Shown here one piece after another: positions 21,152-31,562 of a DNA stretch of 57,134 bases (the first letter of the stretch is position 1; the number at the start of each line of letters is the position of its first letter). Source of the DNA: Stentor coeruleus. Taxonomy: Eukaryota > Ciliophora > Heterotrichea > Heterotrichida > Stentoridae. The DNA is taken from contig MPUH01000399.1 in NCBI GenBank assembly GCA_001970955.1, forward strand, positions 1-57,134. The letters run 5' to 3'. A program made the position numbers and the translations under genes. Under the pieces are notes generated by a model. It had not been told where the DNA came from and did not search any database. It was given only the letters and a program-made list of their open reading frames with translations.

Positions 21152-21609
21152 AACTTGTTATAAATAATTATTATTAAAACCTTTAAAAACATATATAAAA
21201 TGCATTATTATCTGACTTGTTTTATAACAAAATTATATTTACTATATAATCTTCATAACCTCATACAAAAAAAAAACATCAAATTTCAAAATAAAAAATC
21301 ATTAATTTATCATCATTAAAAAATGATGAGTTTTGAACATAAACCAGTTCCCACAGAAAAACTTTATTCACTATGAAGATTTTTTATAAGATTATTTAAA
21401 AAATCGAAATTTTTAATGTCATTTCTCTAAAATTTAACCCTTACATAATAATTATTTTCTATTAAAGGAATAATAAAATTATCAAAATATCCTATAGATT
21501 CAATACTTAATACAATTATAATGTGTAGTTTTCCAATATTTTTCTCTTTCAGTGTAGCATTTTCTATTTATTTCCCCCAATGACCCGGCTATTTTGAATT
21601 CAGATTTTC

Positions 21610-21865
21610 TACGCAAGTTTTAATACTTGTTTCCCAGAGGAGCCTACCATATGAAAACTCTTTATTATAATTGATACTCATTCTTGTATTGATTCATTCT
21701 CAGCTTGGCTAATATAGTTATAAGCTTTCGGGATAACTTCACAAAAAGCTTTTCTATCCAAGTTCCCCACAGCAATTAATTATAAGAATCATCCTAAGAA
21801 TATAATTGATTTTCATAGAAAAATTCAAGAAATTCATAAAACCAATCACTTAAAAGTATTCAAGC
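21610..21865 (-). pseudogene. decayed coding relic of unknown family
   Basis: In a locally GC-richer patch the minus strand reads as plausible protein in two frames that switch near 21755. The first part contains MNFLNFSMKINYILRM; the second contains KAFCEVIPKAYNYISQAEN, then an in-frame TGA, then SFHMVGSSGKQVLKLA and TAG. The sequence looks like a broken gene rather than noise, but I cannot name it. Confidence 0.45.
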
Positions 21866-22061
21866 AAATATAACTTACTGATTTTTTCAAGGATAAAAAT
21901 AAATAATAAAAATATTTTTTTTTTAAAAGCTAATTAGTTATCTAATAATCCTTTCACCCCAAGCTTATTCTAACTAATCATACAAAAAAGCCAATTCTCT
22001 TCTAACAAAAAAAAATTATAACTCTCTTAACCAATAAAATTTTTATTAATCTTCATATAAA
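21866..22061. other. AT-rich spacer 3' of the Cav gene
   Basis: No gene is seen. If the first TGA of the channel gene is Trp, 20 further codons of that gene run into this region, to TAG at 22002. Confidence 0.35.
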
Positions 22062-25000
22062 TCATAAATAAATAGAATAATTTGCTAAACTTTCATGTTT
22101 GCTATGTTCATCAGATTCATCCTCAAACGCCCCCATCCTCTCTACTGTAAACCTTTTCCAAGCACTAAACAATGGTCTTAAATTCACAGGTCCCAAAAAT
22201 GCTCTAAGCCTTTTAATCCTCTTATCTCCCAAAAGTGAATGTCTCTCAAGTCTCTTCATAAACTTAGCTCTAATTTTCTTAAGCCTCTTATACACACTTA
22301 TCTCCTCTTTATGTAATATTTTCTTTATAATCATATCTTTAGAAAACACAAGTTTCCTTCCATATTTTTTCTTCATAACTGCAAAAAGCATATCATTATA
22401 ATAAACATATCCATGTGAATCAGCCTCAAGATCCATTGCTGATAGTATTTTAATAACATTATTAAAAGGTATATTTTTATCTACACCAAGATCAGGACCT
22501 AAGTCATACATTAATTTTACTAAATCTGTATGGGCGATTCTTTGTCCATTCCAATGCATTGTCAATGAGTTCCAAACAATTTTAAAATGAGAAATAACTT
22601 TGTTAAATATATAAACAGCACTTTCTTTATTTTCTTGATATTCTTGATAGTTTTGAATGATAACACTGACGAAAAGGTCGAGAAAAATAAAAGTTGTTAG
22701 GGTTACAAAAGAGTAGAAATAGAGAATGTATGCTTTAGAATTAAGTGCGGTTATTATGTCAATCATTATATAAGGATAGTTTTCTCCGGTTGAAATACGC
22801 CAGAGTATGATTATTGAATTGTGAAAGTTGGAGAAATTGAAGTAGGAGTTTATTACTGTACCAGTTTTAACTTCATAAAAAAGAAATGAACCCATTACAG
22901 CGTATATAAAATAGACAAGGAGCATTAGAGAAAATACATTGAGCATAGCAGGTAAAGAAAACACAATAATTTTCAGCATTATCTGTATAGACTTCAAGGA
23001 ATTAAACACTTTAAACATCCTCGAAATTCTTAGCACTCTAATAATCCTAATAATCTGTGGGGCAACTCTTAACAAAGAAATATTAGATTTCGTAACTCCA
23101 TCAATTATAAAATTAGCCACCGAGCACAAAACCACAAAGAAATCAAACTGGTTCCAATAACTAAAAAAATAATTCCTATTCATAGCCAATATTTTCACAA
23201 AAGCTTCTGCAATAAAAATATACGTACAAGTCTGATTAACAATTTCTAAACCTTTCAAATATTCAATTTTAGCACCATAATATATAATCGACATGCAAAT
23301 TGTATTCAAAACAATAACAAAAATCATAAAACTGTCAAAATATTTACTTGTCACAATTTCAATAAACTTTTCTGGCATAAAATTTTTAGTTTTCTTAGTA
23401 AAAATATTTTTTGGTTTAGATTTTACTATTAACTCCTGAAGTTCAAGCCAGTTTATCTGGTCTCTAGTCAGTAAATAACTCACAGTATTTTTTTCAGCTT
23501 TTCTCGCATGGTTGAATCTATCATAAACAACAGCCGTAAAAACATTAACTAAAAAGAAATTCCCAATAATCACATAAATAACATAATAATATGCAGAAAA
23601 AGGATTATAATTAAATCTAGGGGCAATACCTATATCAACAGCATCAATACCTTGATACATCCTATCAGGCCAAGCTTCTTGTGAACTTATAGTAAATAAT
23701 GTTATAAGAGCTTCAAGAACATTATCAAAATTATAGAAAAGATTCTGCCAATTATAACCTGCTTGGAGACAAGATGATTGGGTTTTATAGTTTAAATCTG
23801 AGCATGAATAAAATTTCCCACCAAAAAGAGATACACCAAGTATAGCAAAAATAAGCCATATAAGGATAATAATTCCTAAGATATTGATTATAGCAATTAT
23901 TGAAGATATTAGAGCTGTGACAACAATTTTCATTGAAAGATTGTGTGTGATAAATCGTAAAGGACGTAAAGTTCGGAGAAGTCTGAAGATTTTTATTACT
24001 GATATATCGATTGAGGTAAGGGATAAGTCTATAATGGAAACAATTATAATAAAAAAGTCTAAAATGTTCCAATTATCGCTTAAGTAAGAGCCTTGATCTT
24101 TTATAAACCCATTACTGATTGATTTTATAACAAATTCTAAGCTGAAAAGGATTGTGAACACAATATCCATAGCATTTGAAAATTTAACTTCTGTTGCATC
24201 TTTTGGTAGGTTTAGTATATAAGTATCATAAACCAATATGCATGTATTAAATAATATCACTATTATAACAATCACTTCTAAAAACGAGCTTTTTGAAAAC
24301 TTATGCAATAATTTCCTTACAAAATTTTCTTTGCTAAACAAAAAATAGCTTTTCTCACACTCAATACCTTCATAAAGTTTTTCTTTTGATCTTTGCTTTT
24401 TTTGCAATATTTCTTCTAAATTACTCATATCTATTTCTTGATCATCTTCTTCATCTTCTATACTAAGGNAAAAATAGCTTTTCTCACACTCAATACCTTC
24501 ATAAAGTTTTTCTTTTGATCTTTGCTTTTTTTGTAATATTTCTTCTAAATTACTCATATCTATTTCTTGATCATCTTCTTCATCTTCTATACTAAGCATT
24601 TCAAGTTCTTTGATTTTTTTTTCTCTGTATTTTGTAAAGGATTTATTGTATTTTTTTGCCCCATCATAAGTTTCGATAATATTTTCTTGGTTAATTATAA
24701 TTTTTTCAAAGCCTTGAAGGAGTATTGCTAGAAAAATGTTTAAAAGGATGAAATTACCAACAAAAACCCAGAGGATTAAAAAAAGACAACTGGATGGATA
24801 ATAGCGTAAAGAGGAGATGAGGATGGAATCCCAGTTTTCTGTAGATAAGATTTGGAAGATTGTGATGAAGGATGAGTGGAAATTGTCGAAGTTGCTTCTG
24901 GGGATACCTTCAGAAAAGTTAAAATGTCCTCCGTAGATTTGCATTCCGAGTAAGCTAAAAATTATGCAGAATAATAATAACAAGCAAAACAAGTAAAAAA

Positions 25001-27509
25001 GTTCAGCAAGTGAATCCCCAATAATATTCGCCAAATCAGCTAAAGCAGTCAAATACCTAAATATTTTTAACACTTTAAGTATTCTAAAAATTCTCAAAAT
25101 CCTTATCGCCCTAAAAGCATTAAAAGTTCCAGACTTTCCTGATATAATAAAAAATTCTACAAGACTCAAAATGACAACTGCTCCATCTAATAAATTCATA
25201 GACTCTCTGCAATAGTTTCTAGGACCAAAAGCAATGATTTTCAAAACCATTTCTAATAAAAAAAAGAACGTAAAAAATAAATTTATTTGTGATAAAGTAT
25301 TCAAAGTATTTTCAGAAGCTCCATAATAATCAAGTGAAAGACATATAACATTCCCAATTACCAAAAGGGTAATTCCAGCATTAACATAATTACTTGATAT
25401 AACTTTCTTAATCAAATATTGTATCTGTTGAAGATTTCCTAAAAACCCTTGTTTTCTTATCCTAAAAGTTTTAAAAGCATGATTAAAAGGTAGAATCTTG
25501 TTTGAAGTTATATCTAAAAACATAATTAAATTAACCTCAGTGTTAATATCTTTGCTTTCAATATCATTTTCATACTTTTGTGGCTTTTGATTAAATGCTT
25601 TAGCTTTGTTTAAATATTTTTTTTCGCATAAAGTCTTATAATGATTTTTATCAAGAATTATTTTATCAGATTCAATAATATAGTCTTCAATAGACTTTTT
25701 CATAAAAAAACCTACACAAGGAAACAGTTTAAAAAAAAATTTACGCTTTTTTAAAAATTGGGTTTTTAGTATAAATACTTTAAAAGTTGAGGCCTGGTTG
25801 TATTTTTTCATATATTTTTCTTGAATTTTTATTAAATAATCGTTGTTGTAACCAAAAGCAAGGTTAATATTCTGAGTTTTTATATCGAAAACATTTTTTT
25901 CAGATGATGAAGTAATTTTTTCTTTTGAAACAATGCGGATTTTAATTTTTTTATTAGTATTTTCTTGTATCCTTGAGCTTATATGCATAGAATTAGAAGA
26001 TTTTATTTCTTTCATTAGGCAGTCTGTATATTGTGGTAAAAGTTTTTTATTTAGCTCATTAGCAAAAAATTGTGTTCCAGGCCCTCCTGTGTTTTTATTG
26101 AGTACTGTAAAAAAAGTTTGCGAATTATTTGTGAAGGAGTTTCTTTGTTTAGGTTTTTCGAAGATGCCTCTATCAGAAATTAAATTGTAAGAAACAGGAA
26201 CAGTTTTTTTTTGAACACTTATAATATCTGGGCTTTCTCTTAATGACTTTTCTTTTATACTATTATCTATAGCTTCGTTGGTTTTCCTTTTAGATAAAAG
26301 TTTTACGAATTCTTGTGGAGGAGATTCGATAGCTTCTTGATATTCAACTTTGTCTTTAACCTCGTTTTCTTCTATGATTTCTTCATTGTTTTCTTTTAGA
26401 GTTTTAGTGATTTTAACTCCTTCAGACTCTTCTTCTGAGGTTTTTACTGAACTTTTGGGTCCAATAGCTTCTGAGAACTTTGATGTTATGATTGCAATGG
26501 AAAGGTGTAAGATAAGGAAAGATCCTATGAAAACCAAAGGTAAAAAGTAAATAAAAGAAAAATACCCAAAAGTCATTTGAGTGTATTGCATTATTCCAGT
26601 CCATCCTTCAAGGGTTATGATTTGAAAAACATTTACAAGTGCAAAAAGTAGGTTATCAAAATTCAATGTATTATAATAAGGATTCTTTAAAGTTTCAACA
26701 CAATATTCATTAACCCCACAAGTTTTACTACCACAAACATCAAGAATTATTCCAGTTTCTATATCCATACAGTTTTTCCTAAATAACCCAATCCAAAGTT
26801 GTAATCCAGCAATAGCAAATATAAGTAAAAATGCTAAAAGGATAATCAAAGAATGTAAAAGAGGTACTATAGACTTGATTAAAGCTTGAAATATTATCCT
26901 CATTCCTTGAACTGAAGAAATTCCTCTTAAAGGTCTGAGAATTCTTAAACTTCTTAAAGAATTAAGTTTAATTCCATTTAAATAAGCTTCAAGCCAACTT
27001 GTAATTACAATAGTAAAATCTAATATGTTCCAGTAATCTTTGAAATAAGAATCTTTTGGTAAAATTATTCCTTTTGACATCATTTTAAGGACACATTCTA
27101 CTGTGTATGTATATAAAAAGAAGAGCTCAAATTCGTAAAAAAATCCTGAAGTGTAGTTTATATTTGGGTCTTCTAAGGATAAAATTATTGTGTTTATAAT
27201 AATTACTGTGATAATAAACCACTCAAATAAACTGCAGTTTGTGATAAAGCTAGAAATCTCACATAGTCCGAACTTCAAACGCAGTAGGGATTTCCGAAAT
27301 TCTAAAAGAATTGCTTTGTCTGTGTATTCTTCTAATTCTTCATAAATCGTCATTTCTTCGTAAGTTAGGTATTGAGAATAAGCATTTGGGTTTTTTATTA
27401 TTTCTGATTCAATAGGCAATGATGAAGATTTAGTTTTTGGCAAGCGCAATCGATCATATCTAAAGGGGCCTTTGCATGGAACTGTATATTCAAATGTTGG
27501 ATTCGACAT
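22062..27509 (-). CDS. four-domain voltage-gated Ca2+ channel alpha subunit
   Basis: About 1815 codons as assembled, of which ~41 are an artefactual repeat in the II-III linker (N at 24469). Four six-helix repeats each have an S4 with Arg at every third position (RSLRILRPLRG in I, FRAIRILRIFRILKVLK in II, IFRLLRTLRPLRF in III, IIRIIRVLRISRMF in IV). The pore loops are TLEGWTG (about residue 298), STENWDS (891), SQEAWPD (1276) and TGENYPY (1576), giving Glu in all four filter positions. This is the EEEE pattern of Ca2+-selective Cav channels. In ciliates such channels sit in the ciliary membrane and drive the Ca2+ action potential that reverses beating; that role here is inference. A long I-II linker is Lys/Glu rich. 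First stop is TGA at 22062; read as Trp, the frame extends to 22002. Confidence 0.92.
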   Translation of the reverse strand: MSNPTFEYTVPCKGPFRYDRLRLPKTKSSSLPIESEIIKNPNAYSQYLTYEEMTIYEELEEYTDKAILLEFRKSLLRLKFGLCEISSFITNCSLFEWFIITVIIINTIILSLEDPNINYTSGFFYEFELFFLYTYTVECVLKMMSKGIILPKDSYFKDYWNILDFTIVITSWLEAYLNGIKLNSLRSLRILRPLRGISSVQGMRIIFQALIKSIVPLLHSLIILLAFLLIFAIAGLQLWIGLFRKNCMDIETGIILDVCGSKTCGVNEYCVETLKNPYYNTLNFDNLLFALVNVFQIITLEGWTGIMQYTQMTFGYFSFIYFLPLVFIGSFLILHLSIAIITSKFSEAIGPKSSVKTSEEESEGVKITKTLKENNEEIIEENEVKDKVEYQEAIESPPQEFVKLLSKRKTNEAIDNSIKEKSLRESPDIISVQKKTVPVSYNLISDRGIFEKPKQRNSFTNNSQTFFTVLNKNTGGPGTQFFANELNKKLLPQYTDCLMKEIKSSNSMHISSRIQENTNKKIKIRIVSKEKITSSSEKNVFDIKTQNINLAFGYNNDYLIKIQEKYMKKYNQASTFKVFILKTQFLKKRKFFFKLFPCVGFFMKKSIEDYIIESDKIILDKNHYKTLCEKKYLNKAKAFNQKPQKYENDIESKDINTEVNLIMFLDITSNKILPFNHAFKTFRIRKQGFLGNLQQIQYLIKKVISSNYVNAGITLLVIGNVICLSLDYYGASENTLNTLSQINLFFTFFFLLEMVLKIIAFGPRNYCRESMNLLDGAVVILSLVEFFIISGKSGTFNAFRAIRILRIFRILKVLKIFRYLTALADLANIIGDSLAELFYLFCLLLLFCIIFSLLGMQIYGGHFNFSEGIPRSNFDNFHSSFITIFQILSTENWDSILISSLRYYPSSCLFLILWVFVGNFILLNIFLAILLQGFEKIIINQENIIETYDGAKKYNKSFTKYREKKIKELEMLSIEDEEDDQEIDMSNLEEILQKKQRSKEKLYEGIECEKSYFXLSIEDEEDDQEIDMSNLEEILQKKQRSKEKLYEGIECEKSYFLFSKENFVRKLLHKFSKSSFLEVIVIIVILFNTCILVYDTYILNLPKDATEVKFSNAMDIVFTILFSLEFVIKSISNGFIKDQGSYLSDNWNILDFFIIIVSIIDLSLTSIDISVIKIFRLLRTLRPLRFITHNLSMKIVVTALISSIIAIINILGIIILIWLIFAILGVSLFGGKFYSCSDLNYKTQSSCLQAGYNWQNLFYNFDNVLEALITLFTISSQEAWPDRMYQGIDAVDIGIAPRFNYNPFSAYYYVIYVIIGNFFLVNVFTAVVYDRFNHARKAEKNTVSYLLTRDQINWLELQELIVKSKPKNIFTKKTKNFMPEKFIEIVTSKYFDSFMIFVIVLNTICMSIIYYGAKIEYLKGLEIVNQTCTYIFIAEAFVKILAMNRNYFFSYWNQFDFFVVLCSVANFIIDGVTKSNISLLRVAPQIIRIIRVLRISRMFKVFNSLKSIQIMLKIIVFSLPAMLNVFSLMLLVYFIYAVMGSFLFYEVKTGTVINSYFNFSNFHNSIIILWRISTGENYPYIMIDIITALNSKAYILYFYSFVTLTTFIFLDLFVSVIIQNYQEYQENKESAVYIFNKVISHFKIVWNSLTMHWNGQRIAHTDLVKLMYDLGPDLGVDKNIPFNNVIKILSAMDLEADSHGYVYYNDMLFAVMKKKYGRKLVFSKDMIIKKILHKEEISVYKRLKKIRAKFMKRLERHSLLGDKRIKRLRAFLGPVNLRPLFSAWKRFTVERMGAFEDESDEHSKHESLANYSIYL
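24347..24597. other. ~120-bp assembly duplication around N at 24469
   Basis: About 120 bp to the left of the single N recur to its right with at least one base change (ttgcaat versus ttgtaat). It repeats ~40 residues of the Cav II-III linker in the same frame. The mismatch suggests two haplotypes or a sequencing error rather than a real tandem repeat. Confidence 0.8.
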
Positions 27510-28210
27510 TAGTTCAAAGTTTTTAGATTAATAATTATAAATCCAATAGCAACAAAAATCATTTTGCAAGAAAATTTTCAATTAGAATAAAGAAAAAGTA
27601 TATTGCATTATTCTTTAGGATTTTTATAATGTTAAGCATAAATTTATAAGTATTTAAAACAAAACCAATAATAAGTAACTCTTTTTATGAAGACTATTAT
27701 TTAAAAAGTAAACTTTGTATATAATTAAAGCTAATTTTTAAGAATAGAACAGTAACGGCAATGTTTTTATAGACTTTAGATTAAAAAAATATTATTATTG
27801 TTAATTTTATATAGTAATGAAAACAATAATTTTTGGGATATAAAAGATGTAGTTTTTTGAGGTGATTGGGATTGTATTATGAAATGGTTAAAATATTTGG
27901 AATTGTTTATACTTAATATATCAAAAAAAATAAGCAAATTTTAATTATTGATTATGTATATCGGCGGTAAATATATTAAAATTAGGTGTTAAAAGTGAAT
28001 GCCAATGGCAATATATTTTGATAGGTTATATATAATTAATTGTAAGAGCGACATTTAAAATAAATACTTGAATTTTAATACATGTATATGCAAATTGTAT
28101 ATATAGCTTGATAGTTTCAAATAATAGAGTTATTTAAGGATATTTTTATAGTGATAGATATAATGACAGCTTCTTGTGAATTGTCAGTTAAGGTTAGAGT
28201 AATAATTTAT
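27510..28210. other. AT-rich intergenic region upstream of the Cav gene
   Basis: About 700 bp of very AT-rich DNA; no gene, RNA or repeat recognised. The proximal part presumably holds the Cav promoter. Confidence 0.4.
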
Positions 28211-28468
28211 GAGTTTGACTAAAAATATGATACAAAAACATTCTGAGACTATAGAAAATTTGAATTTAAAAATAAATTTTTGTATAAGGATTTTCAAAGA
28301 TATTTTGACTTTCATCGTTCTGAGATGGAAATTAATTTTATTAAGAATGCAATATCACAGATAAAGAAACTTACAAAGGTTACAATAAAAATGATGTATT
28401 TTAAGATAGACTCTGATAGGAGAATGCATTGTATGAAGATTTTTCGGTATGATTCTATTTTTAAGTAA
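28211..28468 (+). pseudogene. short decayed coding relic
   Basis: The plus strand reads in one frame from about 28211 through an in-frame TAA (28220) and a TGA to a TAA after 28465. It contains KFLYKDFQRYFDFHRSEM and a Lys/Met-rich end. No ATG lies at its start and no family is recognised. It is probably a fragment of a dead gene. Confidence 0.3.
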
Positions 28469-28690
28469 AGGTTAAAGTGTGGCTGATAGAAGTTAATCTT
28501 AATCCTTACCTTAAACTGTTTTTGAATTATTTGAGAATACCTATCCCTGTGATGATATAAAATACTTCAAAATATCGGGCAAAATCATATAAAACCAAAT
28601 CCAAACCATAAAAAATTACTAAAAATCACATAAAAAGTCAAATTGCAATAGCAAAACTATCTAATCTTAACCTCAAGCTTATAATCAAAT
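28469..28690. other. intergenic
   Basis: Spacer 3' of the RdRP gene; nothing seen. Confidence 0.4.
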
Positions 28691-31477
28691 CTAAATCAAG
28701 TGCCTGTAAAATATCCAAGGGAAAGATAGGAACTTATAAATAGGTTTTCCTTTTCTTTTCTCTCTTGAATAGCATACCCAATAACAAGCTGATGCTAGCA
28801 TTTCTTGTTCTTCAGGTCCATTCGCTAATGATTCAAACTCAGCAGTCATATTGTCAAACAAATCCTTAATCAAATCCTGCATTTTCAGCCTATTATCAAC
28901 TTTTGTATGTTTTCCAAGCTTATCCCCAGGTTGATATGTTAAAAAGTAAAATTCACTACTAGTATCATAATTTCTCATAAGCTTACGAAGTTCCTTTGAA
29001 TACTTTTTATATAGTATTCTAGCTTCATTAATCCAATTTTCATATCCGAATTTCAAATACCTATTATCTGCTAATGGTATGAAATCTTTGATTTTTTTAT
29101 CAACAATTTCCCTATACATTTGCCCTATTACATGCTTTGATTTATAAGATTTTCCTTCAGGTTTATCCATATAATCAGGCCATTCTGTAACTCTATGTTC
29201 TTGTGGGATCGATGCTGGGACTCCTGTTTTTGGGTAGTCAACAGCTTTTGAATGCAATTGTGCTAAGTCTAAAACTTTCCGATCATAAATCCCATCTCTG
29301 TCAGCTCGAGCTAAGTGTGTATTAGCTATATTTCCAAGGTTTTCCGATTCCATGTATTTTATGAAAAAGTCAATCACACCATCAATTGAAGGTTTTTCTA
29401 TTTTCTCAGGAGGTGCTGTATAGTCCATAGGGGCTTCATTTTCAATAACTGGCATTAATTCCTGGTTCCAAGAAATAAAATACATATCTCCATCTAAATC
29501 CGACCCAGAACATTCATTAGGATGTGGTCTAGGGCCTTTTTGTGGGAATACTAATACATCTTTCAAATAATGCAACTCAGGGACATTAATAGCATTTAAT
29601 ACCCTAATATCACCAGGATGTAAGCATGGGTTCTTAGCAATTACAATTTTTCCAACAACTGGTCCAGGGTCTTTACTAGGAAATACAAAAGCTTGTCCAT
29701 ATTCAAGAATACAGTGTTCATCAACAACTCCAATCAAAATCAAAGAATCAGGTGCGGCAATTCTAGCTTTGTTTCTAATATCAGAAAGCCGGCTCTGATA
29801 CAAAGCTGTGAGCATACGTTGAAGAAAAGGCTCATCTATAATTTTAATGCCATTTGTGAGCATATATCGTAATGCGCAGATGTTTGGATCTTTGTCATGT
29901 CGGCCAATAAGTTTTAAAGCTTCTTCTTCATTTTCTAAAGCATTTTCAAGTTCCCTGATCATGTTTTCTTGGAGTTTAAGAAAAACTGAGTCCTTAACCC
30001 CAAGGCCAGAAAGCAAAAGAATAATTTGCCGGTTCAAATACCCTTGGCGATAAGCTGAAATACTACAAACTTCCAAATATGAGTCCTGAGAATCAAATTT
30101 GTCCATACTTGGGCGTACTTCTACTTCATCACAATTGTTGTTTAACGTCAAAACCCCTTTACAACCACCAATTCTTACTTGTAACGCACTAACATTTTCT
30201 TCACTTCTTATCCCAAGTATAGATTTAGCATTATCCATACATATTCTTGATATCTTCCCAACTCCATCAGTAAAACAGTAATTATTTCTTTCAATATCAG
30301 GAATACTTTTTCTATTCATCTGAATTGTCCTATAAGTCCCTGAAAAACAAAGACCAAGTCGACTTGCATACTTTGAATTGTTTTTACATCTAGAAAAATC
30401 CCCTAATTGATTACGGATTTCATCAGCTGTATACCCAGACTCAATCGCAATCATCCAGCAAGAATGGTTTTTCATTTGACTGTTTGAAAAGCCTAGGAAT
30501 TGGTAGTTTTGGCCAGCAATATTGAAAGACTGAAGAAAACTTTTGAATTTCATAAGCAGCCCACTGCAGTTCGACCATATTTTTTTTTCCGAACTTTCGT
30601 CTTCGATAACAACTCTTAGGTAGTAATCCTCATGAATATCTGTAAACTTTCTTGTTACTCGATTACTTACATCAACTTCTGGAGGGTCAAAGATTATGGC
30701 TGATGGGGTTAAATGCATTTTCCTTACAGCAATTTTATTAGCATTATCTTCATGAAATCTGGTACTTATTACACCTTCTTCCATATATTCTTTAAAGACT
30801 TCAACAGAAAAATTTTGGTAGTTTAAATATATTTCTTCTAATATGCCAATTGAGTTTTCTGATGAGTTTATTAAGTACATGTTTTCTGTGGTTAAGTCTG
30901 CAAGTTGCATTTGTCTGTTTGTGATAAGGACTAAAATCATGTATTTTAGTTGCCAAGTTTCAGCTTGGTTTAATATTGCTGTGAAATCTGGATAAGGGTA
31001 GTCTTCGTAAGATATATCAATGATTTCTGATGGAATTAGATTGCATTTGGTAAGGTCTAAATACTTGTCGAACTTTTCAGAGTATTTTGAAAACTCTACA
31101 CGGATTACTAAATTCACTGGAAAAGATAGAAATACCACATAATCCTCTTCTGGGTTAAACTTATGCAGATCTTCTTGTTGCCAGCGAATCTGACTCATCA
31201 CTTGGACTTCACTAAACAGCGCTGGACGAGACTGGATTTTAAGGTAGAATATTGTTTCAGAAGTTTGGATAACCTCTTCTAGATTACGCAAATACACTGT
31301 GAGTTTGTGTTTTGGCAAATTTGTGGTAATAAAACTCACTGAAGTTGTGTCATCTTTTTTCTCAATAGTTGTCTCCAAGCTATAGACATATCGGAAAATT
31401 CCTTCTTGGGGAATTGACCCGATTTTTACGTCGCATGTATCTTTAGAGGTGAAAGATAGTGCTTTTAGCTTTTCCAT
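28691..31477 (-). CDS. eukaryotic RNA-dependent RNA polymerase (RDR/QDE-1 type)
   Basis: 928 residues, ATG 31477 to TAG 28691. The catalytic motif of cellular RdRPs, DxDGD, is present as CSGSDLDGDMYFISW near residues 655-670, preceded by the family phrase GPRPHPNECSG. Other family landmarks are FTDGVGKIS (about 392-400), the RPSMDKFDS segment, NPCLHPGDIRVLNA and TGVPASIP. Length and order fit RDR-type enzymes, which convert single-stranded RNA to dsRNA and feed Dicer/Argonaute small-RNA pathways. In ciliates such enzymes act in siRNA and genome-surveillance pathways; the role here is inferred. No N-terminal signal or membrane segment. All catalytic Asp residues are intact. Confidence 0.93.
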   Translation of the reverse strand: MEKLKALSFTSKDTCDVKIGSIPQEGIFRYVYSLETTIEKKDDTTSVSFITTNLPKHKLTVYLRNLEEVIQTSETIFYLKIQSRPALFSEVQVMSQIRWQQEDLHKFNPEEDYVVFLSFPVNLVIRVEFSKYSEKFDKYLDLTKCNLIPSEIIDISYEDYPYPDFTAILNQAETWQLKYMILVLITNRQMQLADLTTENMYLINSSENSIGILEEIYLNYQNFSVEVFKEYMEEGVISTRFHEDNANKIAVRKMHLTPSAIIFDPPEVDVSNRVTRKFTDIHEDYYLRVVIEDESSEKKIWSNCSGLLMKFKSFLQSFNIAGQNYQFLGFSNSQMKNHSCWMIAIESGYTADEIRNQLGDFSRCKNNSKYASRLGLCFSGTYRTIQMNRKSIPDIERNNYCFTDGVGKISRICMDNAKSILGIRSEENVSALQVRIGGCKGVLTLNNNCDEVEVRPSMDKFDSQDSYLEVCSISAYRQGYLNRQIILLLSGLGVKDSVFLKLQENMIRELENALENEEEALKLIGRHDKDPNICALRYMLTNGIKIIDEPFLQRMLTALYQSRLSDIRNKARIAAPDSLILIGVVDEHCILEYGQAFVFPSKDPGPVVGKIVIAKNPCLHPGDIRVLNAINVPELHYLKDVLVFPQKGPRPHPNECSGSDLDGDMYFISWNQELMPVIENEAPMDYTAPPEKIEKPSIDGVIDFFIKYMESENLGNIANTHLARADRDGIYDRKVLDLAQLHSKAVDYPKTGVPASIPQEHRVTEWPDYMDKPEGKSYKSKHVIGQMYREIVDKKIKDFIPLADNRYLKFGYENWINEARILYKKYSKELRKLMRNYDTSSEFYFLTYQPGDKLGKHTKVDNRLKMQDLIKDLFDNMTAEFESLANGPEEQEMLASACYWVCYSREKRKGKPIYKFLSFPWIFYRHLI

Positions 31478-31562
31478 GTTTATCTATCAAAATAGAGTTT
31501 ATGTTTTAGATATAAGAATTCGCTTGGGATTTTATAATGAAATCAGAAACAAGTTCGAATGA

